A DNA stretch of 42,641 bases from Candidatus Uhrbacteria bacterium RIFOXYB12_FULL_58_10 (GTDB lineage Bacteria > Patescibacteriota > Patescibacteriia > UBA9934 > GWF2-40-263): positions 1 to 42,641 of the forward strand of contig CALRHL010000007.1 of NCBI GenBank assembly GCA_943359455.1, in the 5' to 3' direction. The notes beneath the pieces are model-generated. The model saw only the letters and a program-made list of their open reading frames with translations, had not been told where the DNA came from and ran no database searches. Below are positions 24,847 through 32,566 of the stretch, one piece after another; position 1 is the stretch's first letter, and every line of letters starts with the position of its first letter. Both the position numbers and the translations under genes were made by a program.

Positions 24847-25304
24847 AGGGCCAGATCTCCGATCTGAGCAAGCGCGCCACCGGGTGTGCGACGTGGATCG
24901 AAGGAGCCTCGCGCGACTTCGACTTCACAATCGTTGACTTGGACCGCAAGGCCAAGATCGACGAGCTGGTGCGCCTCGAGACGGCCATCGCTGTTGCTAA
25001 CGCAACGGCGACCGTCACCTGGCAGGGCCGCGCGATGCCTCTGACCGAGGTGATTCGCCGCCAGGAAGAGCTGAAGGGGGAGATCGTGTATGTCACATCT
25101 CTCTCGACCCGTCGCGGCCCAGAGCGGCAGCACACGGGGGAGTACAGTGCCGACCGCCAGCCCGTCATGGTGACGGTCAACTGGTGCTCTGCCTACTCCG
25201 AGCCGGAGCGCGTCCTGCACCTCGCCTCACTCCGCGCCCAGTGCGAGGAGCTGAACGAGCTGCTGGAGGAGGCCAACCACCGAAATACGGTGGCTCTGGC
25301 CTAG
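24798..25304 (+). CDS. DIP1984/septicolysin-like helical protein
   Basis: 168 residues from ATG 24798, SD AGGAG 6 nt upstream. The order of helices resembles the DIP1984 family: a start of SIAKALRTRKQLKGQISDL, IDELVRLETAIAVANATATV, MPLTEVIRRQEELKGEIVYV, and an end of LHLASLRAQCEELNELLEEA with HRNT. Those proteins are ~150-160 residues, all-helical and of unknown role. Similarity is judged by eye. GC-rich codon use unlike the pilB/TrmB genes just upstream. Its expression probably depends on the SD-sequestering leader hairpin and on coupling to the overlapping leader ORF. Confidence 0.6.
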   Translation: MRSISIAKALRTRKQLKGQISDLSKRATGCATWIEGASRDFDFTIVDLDRKAKIDELVRLETAIAVANATATVTWQGRAMPLTEVIRRQEELKGEIVYVTSLSTRRGPERQHTGEYSADRQPVMVTVNWCSAYSEPERVLHLASLRAQCEELNELLEEANHRNTVALA

Positions 25305-25650
25305 CCCCCTCCGCCCATTTCCCTTTGGGGAAGGCGGCCGCACTGAGGTGAGTAGACCAACTGGAACTGGATCGACTTCGGTCGTGAAGGGGAAGGAAAG
25401 GTCGCGAAAAAATCCCAAAAGGATTTCGATATCCTTAACCGGATATCGATACAACGCTCCCGATAGCGACAGCGAGTTGTAGGATTCAAGGTTTAAAAGC
25501 CTTAGGTCTGAATACTCAAAGCTGAAGCATTAGGAATTAGGGCTTGTATATTCGCCTCACCAACGTCGGTCGCTGACCCCACCCCCTCTGCCAAGTACTC
25601 GCTACTTGGCCCCTCCCTCCTCATCATCATGAGCTTGTCGAATGGTGATC
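25305..25650 (+). ncRNA. Stem-rich noncoding segment C before the 25.7-kb gene
   Basis: About 345 nt with no credible ORF. Stems: AAATCC/GGATTT, CGATATCC/GGATATCG (~25423-25449), ACAAC...GTTGT around the GCGAG region, and GCCAAGTA/TACTTGGC (25590-25610, perfect 8 bp), directly followed by CCCTCCCTCC. The word GAGCTTGTCGAA of a common dispersed repeat lies at 25630-25642. Confidence 0.5.
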
Positions 25651-25660
25651 GGAAGGGAGG
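25590..25660 (+). promoter_or_regulatory. Hairpin plus SD-sequestering arm, copy C
   Basis: Hairpin 25590-25610, then CCTCCCTCC (25612-25620), loop with ATCATCA/TGGTGAT pairing, then GGAAGGGAGG (25651-25660), the SD of ATG 25666. Same order of parts as copies A and B although the hairpin sequence differs. Confidence 0.7.
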
Positions 25661-25665
25661 AATAC

Positions 25666-26374
25666 ATGAATTCAACGCAAGCTTCTTCTTCGTCCCCTCG
25701 TCAGTGGTTTGTGCTCGAAGGGGACTGGGGCGGACAGATCTACGCCACCGTCCCAGCTCACCTCATGCCCACCTGGGCACGGCGCAAGCGAGTTCGTAAA
25801 GCACTCGCACACATCGACCGGCTCAACTGGAAGCAGCCGGACGGAACTCAGACGTACATCATTCAGGACTTCGGACCGCTCGACGCGACCGCGGTATACG
25901 CCGGGGTCGCGACCGAAGACGAATTGGCAGTCTTTCTCGAGGCGCGCGAGGCGCTCGAACGCGCACAAGACGCCGCTCCGCGCGGCGTACTCGTCGAGCA
26001 CACTCCCGCCAAGCCAATTTCTTGGCGTGACAGCGAGACATACGTCCGAGGCTGGCGGCCCGTCGGCGGCGTCCCCGGAGGGATGGGCGGCGGAGCCCTG
26101 CTGGCTAACGATATTTGGTTGAACGTGTCCGTGCTCATGCACGGCCTCGAGGAGGTGAACCGCGTCCGGGCCATCCTCGGAATCGCCCCACTTGCATCGC
26201 TCAGAGTTCACTGGAGCCAAGAGGACCGCCGGTACGCCGACTATCCTCAATGGCCACACAGACTACCACCCCGACAACGCCCTTCCTTGCGTCGTCTCCG
26301 CGCGCGCATCCGGCCGCGCTGCATCCGGTAGCCCTTCCATTCGCGACTCGATCGTGATGTGGAAGGCAGATTAG
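25666..26374 (+). CDS. GC-rich gene of unknown function, probably frameshifted near 26248
   Basis: ATG 25666 with SD AAGGGAGG 5 nt upstream. The uninterrupted frame stops at 26331 with an unnatural Arg/Pro-rich tail (QRPSLRRLRARIRPRCIR). Dropping one C in the CCTCAATGG at ~26246-26254 moves into the frame that reads NGHTDYHPDNALPCVVSARA and ends at 26374 (VMWKAD), which looks like real protein. So the product is probably ~236 residues with a +1 disruption, or there is a sequence error or programmed shift. N-terminal half: LEGDWGGQIYATVPAHL, basic RRKRVRKAL, YIIQDFGPLDATAVYAG. No family recognised, no signal peptide. Codon use matches the 13.9-15.6 kb island. Confidence 0.6.
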
Positions 26375-26443
26375 GCTCGGTACGTACAATGCACGACAAG
26401 CCGGCTTGCGGAATCAAAGCGATTCGAAACCGCACGCCCTTTT

Positions 26444-26489
26444 CTCGAGGACGTAGTAGACGCATTCTGATGCGTCCTCACCTCCCTCC
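26444..26489 (+). repeat. 46-nt bistable hairpin plus C-rich arm, copy B
   Basis: Two differences from copy A, both keeping base pairs (C to T gives a G-T wobble in the outer stem; T to C makes the inner GACGCA/TGCGTC stem perfect). Followed by a partner AAGGGAGG at 26514-26521. Confidence 0.75.
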
Positions 26490-26530
26490 CCGTCGCGACT
26501 GAGTCACGGCTGGAAGGGAGGAAAACAGCA

Positions 26531-26644
26531 ATGTCTTCTCTGAGGTGCTTGGCACAACTCGTGTGCTGGCCCTCTGGGTCGGCATGCAAAGATAAACCCG
26601 GTAACGGGCATAAACTCTGGGGCGGCAAAAACCAGGGGAGCTGA
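26531..26644 (+). CDS. Possible 37-residue peptide at the start of RNA segment B
   Basis: ATG 26531 lies 9 nt after GGGAGG (26516-26521), which can pair with CCTCCCT at 26481-26487. Product MSSLRCLAQLVCWPSGSACK continuing to QGS; three Cys, no recognisable domain. Context GCAATGTC is shared with the ATG at 24766. Could be a leader peptide or chance. Confidence 0.35.
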   Translation: MSSLRCLAQLVCWPSGSACKDKPGNGHKLWGGKNQGS

Positions 26645-27183
26645 CGCAAGTCAACTTCATAGCGCCACGTTCTGAGATATGTGCCGGAAATTGCTCCGGA
26701 TGCAACACATGTTAAGGAATGTTCAAAAGGGGTGGTACCCTTGCGAAAGTTAGTTGTCCAAGTCGATACCAAAGACAAAGACAATGCGTTGGTTTGGGTG
26801 AGTCACCCTCTGCGTTCGAGACCGACAATTGCCACCAGCCAATGTAGCTAAGCTGGAGCATACGTCGAACGCGTTCACGGGAATTGATGAGCCTCCTCTG
26901 GCGTAAAGTCGGAGTAAAAAATCGGATGTGTGGGCAGCTCCCCCACATGTCCGACCTGCCAACCATCTAGGTCGTACAACCTGGGTGGCGAAGCGGAGAA
27001 GGTTCCCGTGTCCTAAGTCGGGGTAGCTCCTGACGACAGAATTCCATCTGGTCATCGCCGTGAGGTGGGTGACATACGGAAAGGTTAAAAGCACGGTCGG
27101 GGTCGCAAGCCCTTACGTCCGCCCCTAAAAAGGCGACTGTGCAAGGTGAGAAGATGTGTCGTTTAATCTCACCACTTTCTAAA

Positions 27184-27222
27184 AGGGACAATGATGGCTT
27201 TGGCCTCTTGTCCCTCTTTTTT
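27184..27222 (+). terminator. Terminator ending RNA segment B
   Basis: AGGGACAA (27184-27191) and TTGTCCCT (27208-27215), perfect 8-bp stem, then CTTTTTT. With A-rich 5' flank it may also stop the minus-strand gene that ends at 27221. Confidence 0.85.
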
Positions 27223-30200
27223 ATTTCTTTTCCCACACCACCACAACCCCATGCTGACCTTTTGGATCTGTCAGATCGTACCCATTAAATGCCGTCTCTG
27301 GAGATCGTTTCAATGCAATGCGTTGATTTGTTCGAAAATGTTTTTTATATAAGACACTTACCTCTTTGCGGTTCGACGAACTTTGTCCTGCTTCATCCAT
27401 AGGAAGAACAACAAAATCGAATCCACCACGCTTCGCAACACGTATGGCTGCTTGAATTGTTTGCTCTACCAAATCATCCACTGACACAACACTGAGCAAA
27501 TTTTGTCTTGGATTGTTTGCACGAATCACCAACACTCGTTTTCCATCTTTTGTCTCTGCTTCAATAAACAACACACTTCCAACCAGACGTTCTTTACCAT
27601 CTCCGCGGTGCGTGACAAACATGAGTGAGCGAACACCAGGATATTCTCCTTTTGCAAGCTGTTCATGTTTGCTGTTGTAACACGCATCACCAACATCTCC
27701 AGAAAACAAACGCAACACACCACCTGTCGCGACGAGATCGATGCGTGTTTCATCATCATACACAATCGTCTCAAGTTGGGAACTTAACCGGTTAATTTTT
27801 TCCATCATCACAAACGCCGGATGATTTTCTTGTTGTGAACGATCCAGCTCCCACGCGTTTTGCAAAACACTCGTCAGTTTACGACTAAAAGGTAGATGTC
27901 CGACATCATGGCCGACCTGATCATCTGCCAGATAATGTTCAAATAAGTAAAATCGCAACGCATCCGTAATCTGCTCCAGTCGCTCTTGAGCCAAACCTCG
28001 TTTTTGACGGACAACATGAACCAAATCTTGAGCCCAATCGTTTCCTTTGATAGATAACAAATGACGTAACGATATGGCAAGCCAATCATCTTTTGAAAGC
28101 ACCGTTTCATTTTCCACAAGAACTTCCATCTGCTCTTGTAACCACACTCCGCGTTCTTCTGCATTGGTGAGGTGCTCTATATCTTCCCTCCTGATGTTAT
28201 TAAGCGCATGAATTTTCTCCAGGATCCCTTCTTCGCCTTCCTCATTCCATGCAAGCTCAGCCGCACGCTCAAGGCGTTGAAAAAATCCCTTTTCACCTGA
28301 CGAAGAATCTTGTGTAAGAATCCTGTCTATGTCTGTTTGAATTCGTTTTCGATCCTCACGTGGAGCACGACGTTTGTGTGCACGACGAACGGTTAGTTGC
28401 ATTCCGGCTCTTTGGGGATCTCTGCTATCAAAATACGCATCTGGTGGAATGAGATCATAAGATGAAACCAGCATCGTTTTTCGTAATTTTTCGACGAGTG
28501 CATCTGGCCGGTCTTCTTCTCGCTTCCATCTCGTCACGCCGACGGTTGCATTAAGCATCTCGATCCCGAGTTCCGTTGAAAGCCTTGATGGCATCTTATC
28601 TGCAAGAAGATCATTCACGAGCCGCTGTTTTGTTAACTTTAATTCATTCACGAGTTGATCATTCGACATGCGTGCCACACGCGTTCCGATCGTTTCAATC
28701 AGTCGTTGCTGTTGAGGATGCGTCAATTGTAAAAATATCCTTCCCTGTTTCAATTCAATGAATAATTCTGCAAGCAATGGAGTATTTACCATCCCAAATA
28801 GTTTTACAAACTCATAAAGGAACAGACCATGCTCCTTACTGTTTCGATCAATCATTAGAGAGCTCGTCAGTTTCTCTACCAGTGGATCAAGATCTGTTAC
28901 CCAAGGATCGTGCTCGAACCGAGAACTTCGCCCTTGAATTTTCACGAGACGTTTTAAGGAAGGTGTCCATGGATCTGTTTCGAGAAGTGAATGCAAAGCA
29001 ACGGGAAGTTCACGCATCAAAACGCTTGGTGGTAACATCTGTTGAAAATCATCTGGCTGAATTTCATACAACTCAATCAATTCCTCAACCTGCTCATCTC
29101 CTCGTTGGATCAATTTGATAAGGTCGTCAAGACAATACGCCTTCTCTCGCTTCGCCAAAGATATTATTTCCGTTAACATCTGTGTCTGCGTCGTTTGTTC
29201 CAATAATCGCGCTTGATCGATAGAAAAGGAGTTGACGCATTCCGTCAGTCGTTCACGAATCATTTTTTTTAAATGTGATTCAGAAAAAATTTGATGGTCT
29301 AATTGGTGAGTTTTCAAAAACTTTTCAATTTTTTTGACTTGATGTTCTCTGAGTCGACCTTTCAGAAAGAATGCTAAAACGCGTATGTGTACTATCAGAA
29401 TATCTTTTGGAGAAACAGACAGTAATTCGGCAATTCGAAAAAAATCCTCACGACCTGCTTGACTCAATCGATGACAAATAACTTCTTCTTTCTTCTCTTT
29501 CCAAAATTCTGACTGGGAACCTTCTGCAAAAGCGTCAAATATCCAAAGCTCGCCCTGTTCTAAACGATCTCCTCGAAATCGAGTGTAGATGCTTTGTAAA
29601 AAAAGTTGGTCTTCGGTGAAACCTGGATTATTTGTGAATCGAAAATCAACGTCTGGAAATAAACCAATTAATTTTTCGAGTAATGGCTTCCATCTCGTAC
29701 GTATCTCCACCACACCTTGTTTGACCTCTGAAATATCGGACGGATTAATTGGATGAAATGTCCCTAAGTAGTCAACGAAACCGTTTGCAATACCGATCGA
29801 ACGTGCCTGTTCAGAAAAATGAAAACGATCGACAAGCCGCTTTACCTCTTCCCATGCCCCTTGTTTTCCAAGTTCTTCCATCACACGAACACCGATACCT
29901 CGACCTCCTTCCTGACCTCCTATCAATTCATCGGTAAGTTGTAATCGATCAAGAACGTATTGAAAACGGTCGTCATTTTTTTCCAACCATAACTTCGCAA
30001 GCGCTTCGCCTAGTCCTTTCGGACCACGACCTGTTTCCGATACAACACCTTCATACCCAAATCGATCGCAGAATTCAAAAAGTTTATCAAACGAATGTGT
30101 TGTTAAGATCGTTTCAGCGGCTTGTCGTCGTTCAGATGTTGTCGGAACCACGATTTTCAAATCAAACAATGTCTGATATGCATCGATCGCAGAGATGTCG

Positions 30201-30391
30201 GCCGCAACAAACATTTTATGTAGTCCAATCCTTGCGCTTTTTTTTGAAGTCTGTGATTCAAGTGCCGAACGCAAAACAAGGCCTTTTTGTACATCCTCTA
30301 AAAGCTGTTGAAATGAACCAGCTCGCAAATATTGATCTGTTGGATAACGATTCCCTGGTTCCTCAACAAAAACTACTTGATCAATCGCCAT
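27221..30391 (-). CDS. Very large helical protein of unknown function
   Basis: 1057 residues from ATG 30389-30391 (MAIDQVVFVEE); the longer frame to 30460 runs through the promoter. Mostly soluble, Leu/Glu/Arg-rich alpha-helical sequence with no signal peptide or membrane span. The last ~170 residues look like a separate alpha/beta domain: SLMFVTHRGDGKERLVGSVLFIEAE, LVIRANNPRQNLLS, TIQAAIRVAKRGGFDFVVLP, YKKHFRTNQRIALKRSP, GVVVVWEKK. That order of strands and an acyl-CoA-loop-like RxN segment recalls a GNAT fold, but I would not assign activity. No SD; TATACT ends 8 nt before the ATG, so probably leaderless. Confidence 0.7.
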   Translation of the reverse strand: MAIDQVVFVEEPGNRYPTDQYLRAGSFQQLLEDVQKGLVLRSALESQTSKKSARIGLHKMFVAADISAIDAYQTLFDLKIVVPTTSERRQAAETILTTHSFDKLFEFCDRFGYEGVVSETGRGPKGLGEALAKLWLEKNDDRFQYVLDRLQLTDELIGGQEGGRGIGVRVMEELGKQGAWEEVKRLVDRFHFSEQARSIGIANGFVDYLGTFHPINPSDISEVKQGVVEIRTRWKPLLEKLIGLFPDVDFRFTNNPGFTEDQLFLQSIYTRFRGDRLEQGELWIFDAFAEGSQSEFWKEKKEEVICHRLSQAGREDFFRIAELLSVSPKDILIVHIRVLAFFLKGRLREHQVKKIEKFLKTHQLDHQIFSESHLKKMIRERLTECVNSFSIDQARLLEQTTQTQMLTEIISLAKREKAYCLDDLIKLIQRGDEQVEELIELYEIQPDDFQQMLPPSVLMRELPVALHSLLETDPWTPSLKRLVKIQGRSSRFEHDPWVTDLDPLVEKLTSSLMIDRNSKEHGLFLYEFVKLFGMVNTPLLAELFIELKQGRIFLQLTHPQQQRLIETIGTRVARMSNDQLVNELKLTKQRLVNDLLADKMPSRLSTELGIEMLNATVGVTRWKREEDRPDALVEKLRKTMLVSSYDLIPPDAYFDSRDPQRAGMQLTVRRAHKRRAPREDRKRIQTDIDRILTQDSSSGEKGFFQRLERAAELAWNEEGEEGILEKIHALNNIRREDIEHLTNAEERGVWLQEQMEVLVENETVLSKDDWLAISLRHLLSIKGNDWAQDLVHVVRQKRGLAQERLEQITDALRFYLFEHYLADDQVGHDVGHLPFSRKLTSVLQNAWELDRSQQENHPAFVMMEKINRLSSQLETIVYDDETRIDLVATGGVLRLFSGDVGDACYNSKHEQLAKGEYPGVRSLMFVTHRGDGKERLVGSVLFIEAETKDGKRVLVIRANNPRQNLLSVVSVDDLVEQTIQAAIRVAKRGGFDFVVLPMDEAGQSSSNRKEVSVLYKKHFRTNQRIALKRSPETAFNGYDLTDPKGQHGVVVVWEKK

Positions 30392-30399
30392 ACCAAAAC

Positions 30400-30405
30400 A
30401 GTATA
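30400..30405 (-). promoter_or_regulatory. -10 element of the 27.2-30.4 kb gene
   Basis: TATACT on the minus strand, 8 nt before the ATG at 30391. No good -35 at 17 bp. Implies a leaderless mRNA. Confidence 0.4.
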
Positions 30406-30479
30406 CACCAAGTCTGAACGGTTGACATGAGAAAAATTTTCTGATAACGTTGCTCTCCACCCATTACCAAGGAGGGGGT

Positions 30480-31010
30480 GTGACAGTAGAAACAAGTATT
30501 TTGAAAGGGATTATCTCGACGAAGATTCCGATTGCGCCAACCAGAGGTGAGCTCGATCGCATGATTCGAAAAACAAACACGAGGGCAACGGAGAGCTTCA
30601 TCGACCTTGCCTTCACCATTGGTCGTAACTGGGCGATCAGCAAGGCACGTCGTGCTACCACAGAATTGAACCGCTTAAAGGATGCTTCTCTTCACAAAGA
30701 AAACGTGCGAGCAGAACGAGCTGCATTCAACACAGCGAAACGACAAGCGCGTCGGCTCATTGCTTGGCTCACACCAGATATCAAGCCAACACAACAGGTC
30801 CAGCTCCAGATTGTTTGGTGGCGCGTTTTTGAAAAAAAATCAGCTGAGGAAGTCGCGTCTCTTCTTCCTCTGGTATCCCGCGATACTCGCATCAAACGAT
30901 ACCAACGTGGTCGTGATTTGCTTCTCCGTCACGCCGGACCTGTTCTCACCGAATACTTGTCCCACCGAGTCTCGCCTACAGGCGGCCTGACCAGCACAGA
31001 ACTTCCCTGA
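30480..31010 (+). CDS. Sigma-70-like (ECF-type) or HTH regulatory protein
   Basis: 176 residues from a GTG at 30480, chosen for the strong AAGGAGGGG just upstream. Basic and helical. The first part (FIDLAFTIGRNWAISKARR) resembles sigma region 2, and the second (VWWRVFEKKSAEEVASLLPLVSRDTRIKRYQRGRDLLLRHAG) resembles a region 4 helix-turn-helix in which SRDTRIKRYQRGRDLL would be the recognition part. ECF sigma factors have this size and two-domain order, but the match is by eye and key region 2 residues are not clear. Monocistronic with a perfect terminator. Confidence 0.5.
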   Translation: MTVETSILKGIISTKIPIAPTRGELDRMIRKTNTRATESFIDLAFTIGRNWAISKARRATTELNRLKDASLHKENVRAERAAFNTAKRQARRLIAWLTPDIKPTQQVQLQIVWWRVFEKKSAEEVASLLPLVSRDTRIKRYQRGRDLLLRHAGPVLTEYLSHRVSPTGGLTSTELP

Positions 31011-31016
31011 CCCATG

Positions 31017-31039
31017 CGCTCGATCCATCGAGCGTTTTT
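31017..31039 (+). terminator. Terminator of the sigma-like gene
   Basis: CGCTCGAT, CC, ATCGAGCG, then TTTTT. Confidence 0.85.
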
Positions 31040-31095
31040 ATTTTTGAAAGAATAGGATAGACTATCTTCATCTCTTATTCACATTCAGATTATAT

Positions 31096-32094
31096 ATGAC
31101 AAAACGCCAACCTCCAGGTGGTCCGCCAAAAGATCCAAGTCATGGAGATCCACACGAATTAAGACAAACACCCTTTGCTTCCATCGCAGGAGTGTTTCAG
31201 TCAAAAAAAGACAGGGCTCATGGGGCTGCGATTGAAGCAGTTCATTTGGAGGAGCGAACGCGGATTGCAAAGGAAAAACGTGACGAGCGAGATCGTGAAC
31301 GCCCCGCAGATCGTCAGGCAGCCGAAGAGCGACTTCGTCTCGGACCAACGCTCGATGTGCGTTTTACGGCAGCATTGAAAAGTAACTTTAGACAGTACCC
31401 ACCAAAATCCTACGAAACACTTCTTCCAGGTCTCAAACTCATGGGGGTGCGACCAAATTTCAATGGAACAGAATTGTATGTCAATTTGATTCCAGAAAAT
31501 AATCCTCCTGTTACCAAAGATTATCCTGGTTATGTTTCCCTGATCGTAAATAATGCAGGTGAACTCAAAGGAAAAATTCCTGATGAACTAAAAACTGAAG
31601 GGCTATCCATGGATCTCATCAAAGACGAATTAATCCATCGTGCAGAAGAAATGCGCATTGGTTTTTGGATTTTTAAAACGGTTGATGGTGTCGCTGGAAT
31701 GGGTGACCCTCGTGAATTTTCAGGAGATTCTTCTGAACGAAACGAAATCTCTCGAGAAGAAGTAGAGCGTCTTAAATTTCTAAACAAAATTGACGATGCG
31801 ATATTTGGTGCAATGGTCTCTTCAACGAAAGGATTCGACGATTACAACGCGATTTTTCTTGCGCAAGGTGTTGCCGTCTTCGATAATAAACAGGTTGGAA
31901 ATGCTGTTTATATCATCCGCGATCTGCCACCTATTTCAAAACCTGTTCTTTCGGAAGCAGAAAAAAATAAATATTTCGATGAGCATGTCAAACCACTCAT
32001 TCAAGGCGGAAAACAACTGGCACGTCAACTCGGCGCCATCCGTATTCCCCATCAAGGCGACAACTGGAAAGACACGATCCTTGCGAACATATAA
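31096..32094 (+). CDS. Protein of unknown function
   Basis: 332 residues. N-terminal ~90 residues are polar and disordered-looking with a charged helix (ERTRIAKEKRDERDRERPADR); the rest appears globular, alpha/beta, with repeated aromatic and Gly/Pro positions (YVNLIPENNPPVTKDYPGYVSLIV, MRIGFWIFKTVDGVAGMGDPREF, NAIFLAQGVAVFDNKQVGNAVYII). No signal peptide or membrane span. No family recognised. No SD before the ATG (the context is TTATATATG). Converges on the minus-strand gene at 32104. Confidence 0.65.
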   Translation: MTKRQPPGGPPKDPSHGDPHELRQTPFASIAGVFQSKKDRAHGAAIEAVHLEERTRIAKEKRDERDRERPADRQAAEERLRLGPTLDVRFTAALKSNFRQYPPKSYETLLPGLKLMGVRPNFNGTELYVNLIPENNPPVTKDYPGYVSLIVNNAGELKGKIPDELKTEGLSMDLIKDELIHRAEEMRIGFWIFKTVDGVAGMGDPREFSGDSSERNEISREEVERLKFLNKIDDAIFGAMVSSTKGFDDYNAIFLAQGVAVFDNKQVGNAVYIIRDLPPISKPVLSEAEKNKYFDEHVKPLIQGGKQLARQLGAIRIPHQGDNWKDTILANI

Positions 32095-32116
32095 AAAGAG
32101 ACCTCAGCAGAGGTCG
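32092..32116 (-). terminator. Terminator of the 32.1-kb minus-strand gene
   Basis: On the minus strand GACCTC TGCT GAGGTC followed by TCTTTTT; the TGA stop at 32104-32106 lies in the hairpin. Confidence 0.7.
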
Positions 32117-32490
32117 AGAGTTGGTGGAGGTTGAACGTGAAGGAGAGCATGTCGCCACGGCTTGGTGCGCATCGCAATCAGGAGAAATTCTTTCTCGTAG
32201 TGTCGCAGAATTTCACCTGTTTCCGGTCGAACGTACAAAAGTAAAGCGCGGATCTCGACGATGTTTGAATCGATGAACAACGGATCGAAATTGTGACGAG
32301 CAGATGGATCATCTTCTTCTGCACGAAACGCTTCGAGGCGTTGCCAAAATTGTGCATCGACCAGACGCCGACGTGTAAAATTGTCGTACATCTGTTCTGC
32401 AAACCGCCTTACCTCTCGAGCAGAATCTGGTTTTTGCAGGTTTCTCGCAAAACACTCGACGTTTGGATGCCAAAGCGGATCGTAGTCCAT
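32104..32490 (-). CDS. Small protein of unknown function
   Basis: 128 residues from ATG 32488-32490 (MDYDPLWHPNVEC) with GGAGG 4 nt upstream; the frame to 32547 would read through a terminator stem. Acidic/aromatic and helical (FAEQMYDNFTRRRLVDAQFWQRLEAF), then IVEIRALLLYVRPETGEILRHYEKEFLLIAM and WRHALLHVQ. No family recognised. Separately terminated on both sides, so monocistronic. Confidence 0.65.
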   Translation of the reverse strand: MDYDPLWHPNVECFARNLQKPDSAREVRRFAEQMYDNFTRRRLVDAQFWQRLEAFRAEEDDPSARHNFDPLFIDSNIVEIRALLLYVRPETGEILRHYEKEFLLIAMRTKPWRHALLHVQPPPTLDLC

Positions 32491-32501
32491 CAGTCCTCCA
32501 C

Positions 32502-32537
32502 AAAAAAAGACTATGGTGATCTCACCATAGTCTTTTA
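32502..32537. terminator. Bidirectional terminator after the coiled-coil gene
   Basis: GACTATGGTGA (32509-32519) and TCACCATAGTC (32522-32532), perfect 11-bp stem with A-run and T-run flanks. Serves the minus gene ending at 32567. Confidence 0.85.
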
Positions 32538-32566
32538 AGATTGTCAATCCCGTCGACGTGACCCAT

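Larger units (their letters stand above)
26375..27222 (+). ncRNA. Large structured noncoding segment B (~700-850 nt) with terminator
   Basis: No ORF except a possible 37-codon one at 26531. Dense stems: TGAC-GCAA-GTCA with a GNRA loop (~26642), CCGGA/TCCGG (~26687-26702), AAGGG/CCCTT (~26738-26754), CCCG/CGGG (~26597), a long-range GCGTTCGA/TCGAACGC (~26811-26879), CCAGC/GCTGG inside it, an 11-bp stem CGGATGTGTGGG/CCCACATGTCCG (~26923-26953), GGTGAG/CTCACC (~27145-27174), then the terminator. Size and density of stems recall large ornate bacterial RNAs, but I recognise none of the known classes. Confidence 0.55.

Noticed and set aside
26735-26756. T-box-like GGGGTGGTACCC
   Set aside because: It resembles the AGGGTGGNACCGCG antiterminator bulge but there is no specifier-loop region, no aminoacyl-tRNA synthetase or amino-acid gene downstream, and the string is better explained as the loop of an AAGGG/CCCTT hairpin.
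23450-27222. tmRNA, RNase P RNA, SRP RNA, 6S RNA or group I/II intron
   Set aside because: I looked for the RNase P GAGGAAAGTC core, the tmRNA ends with TTCGANTC and CCA, the SRP GGAAGGAAGCAGCC loop, a group II domain V and group I P/Q/R/S cores, and found none. Divergent forms cannot be excluded without covariance models.
23430-27222. Prophage or integrative element
   Set aside because: Base composition differs from the flanks, but there is no integrase, portal, terminase, capsid or attachment-site duplication that I can see.
26371-27236. Several overlapping minus-strand ORFs of 70-137 codons
   Set aside because: They lie opposite the stem-rich RNA segment, have Cys/Ser/Arg-rich compositions, overlap each other in different frames and have no SD or promoter.
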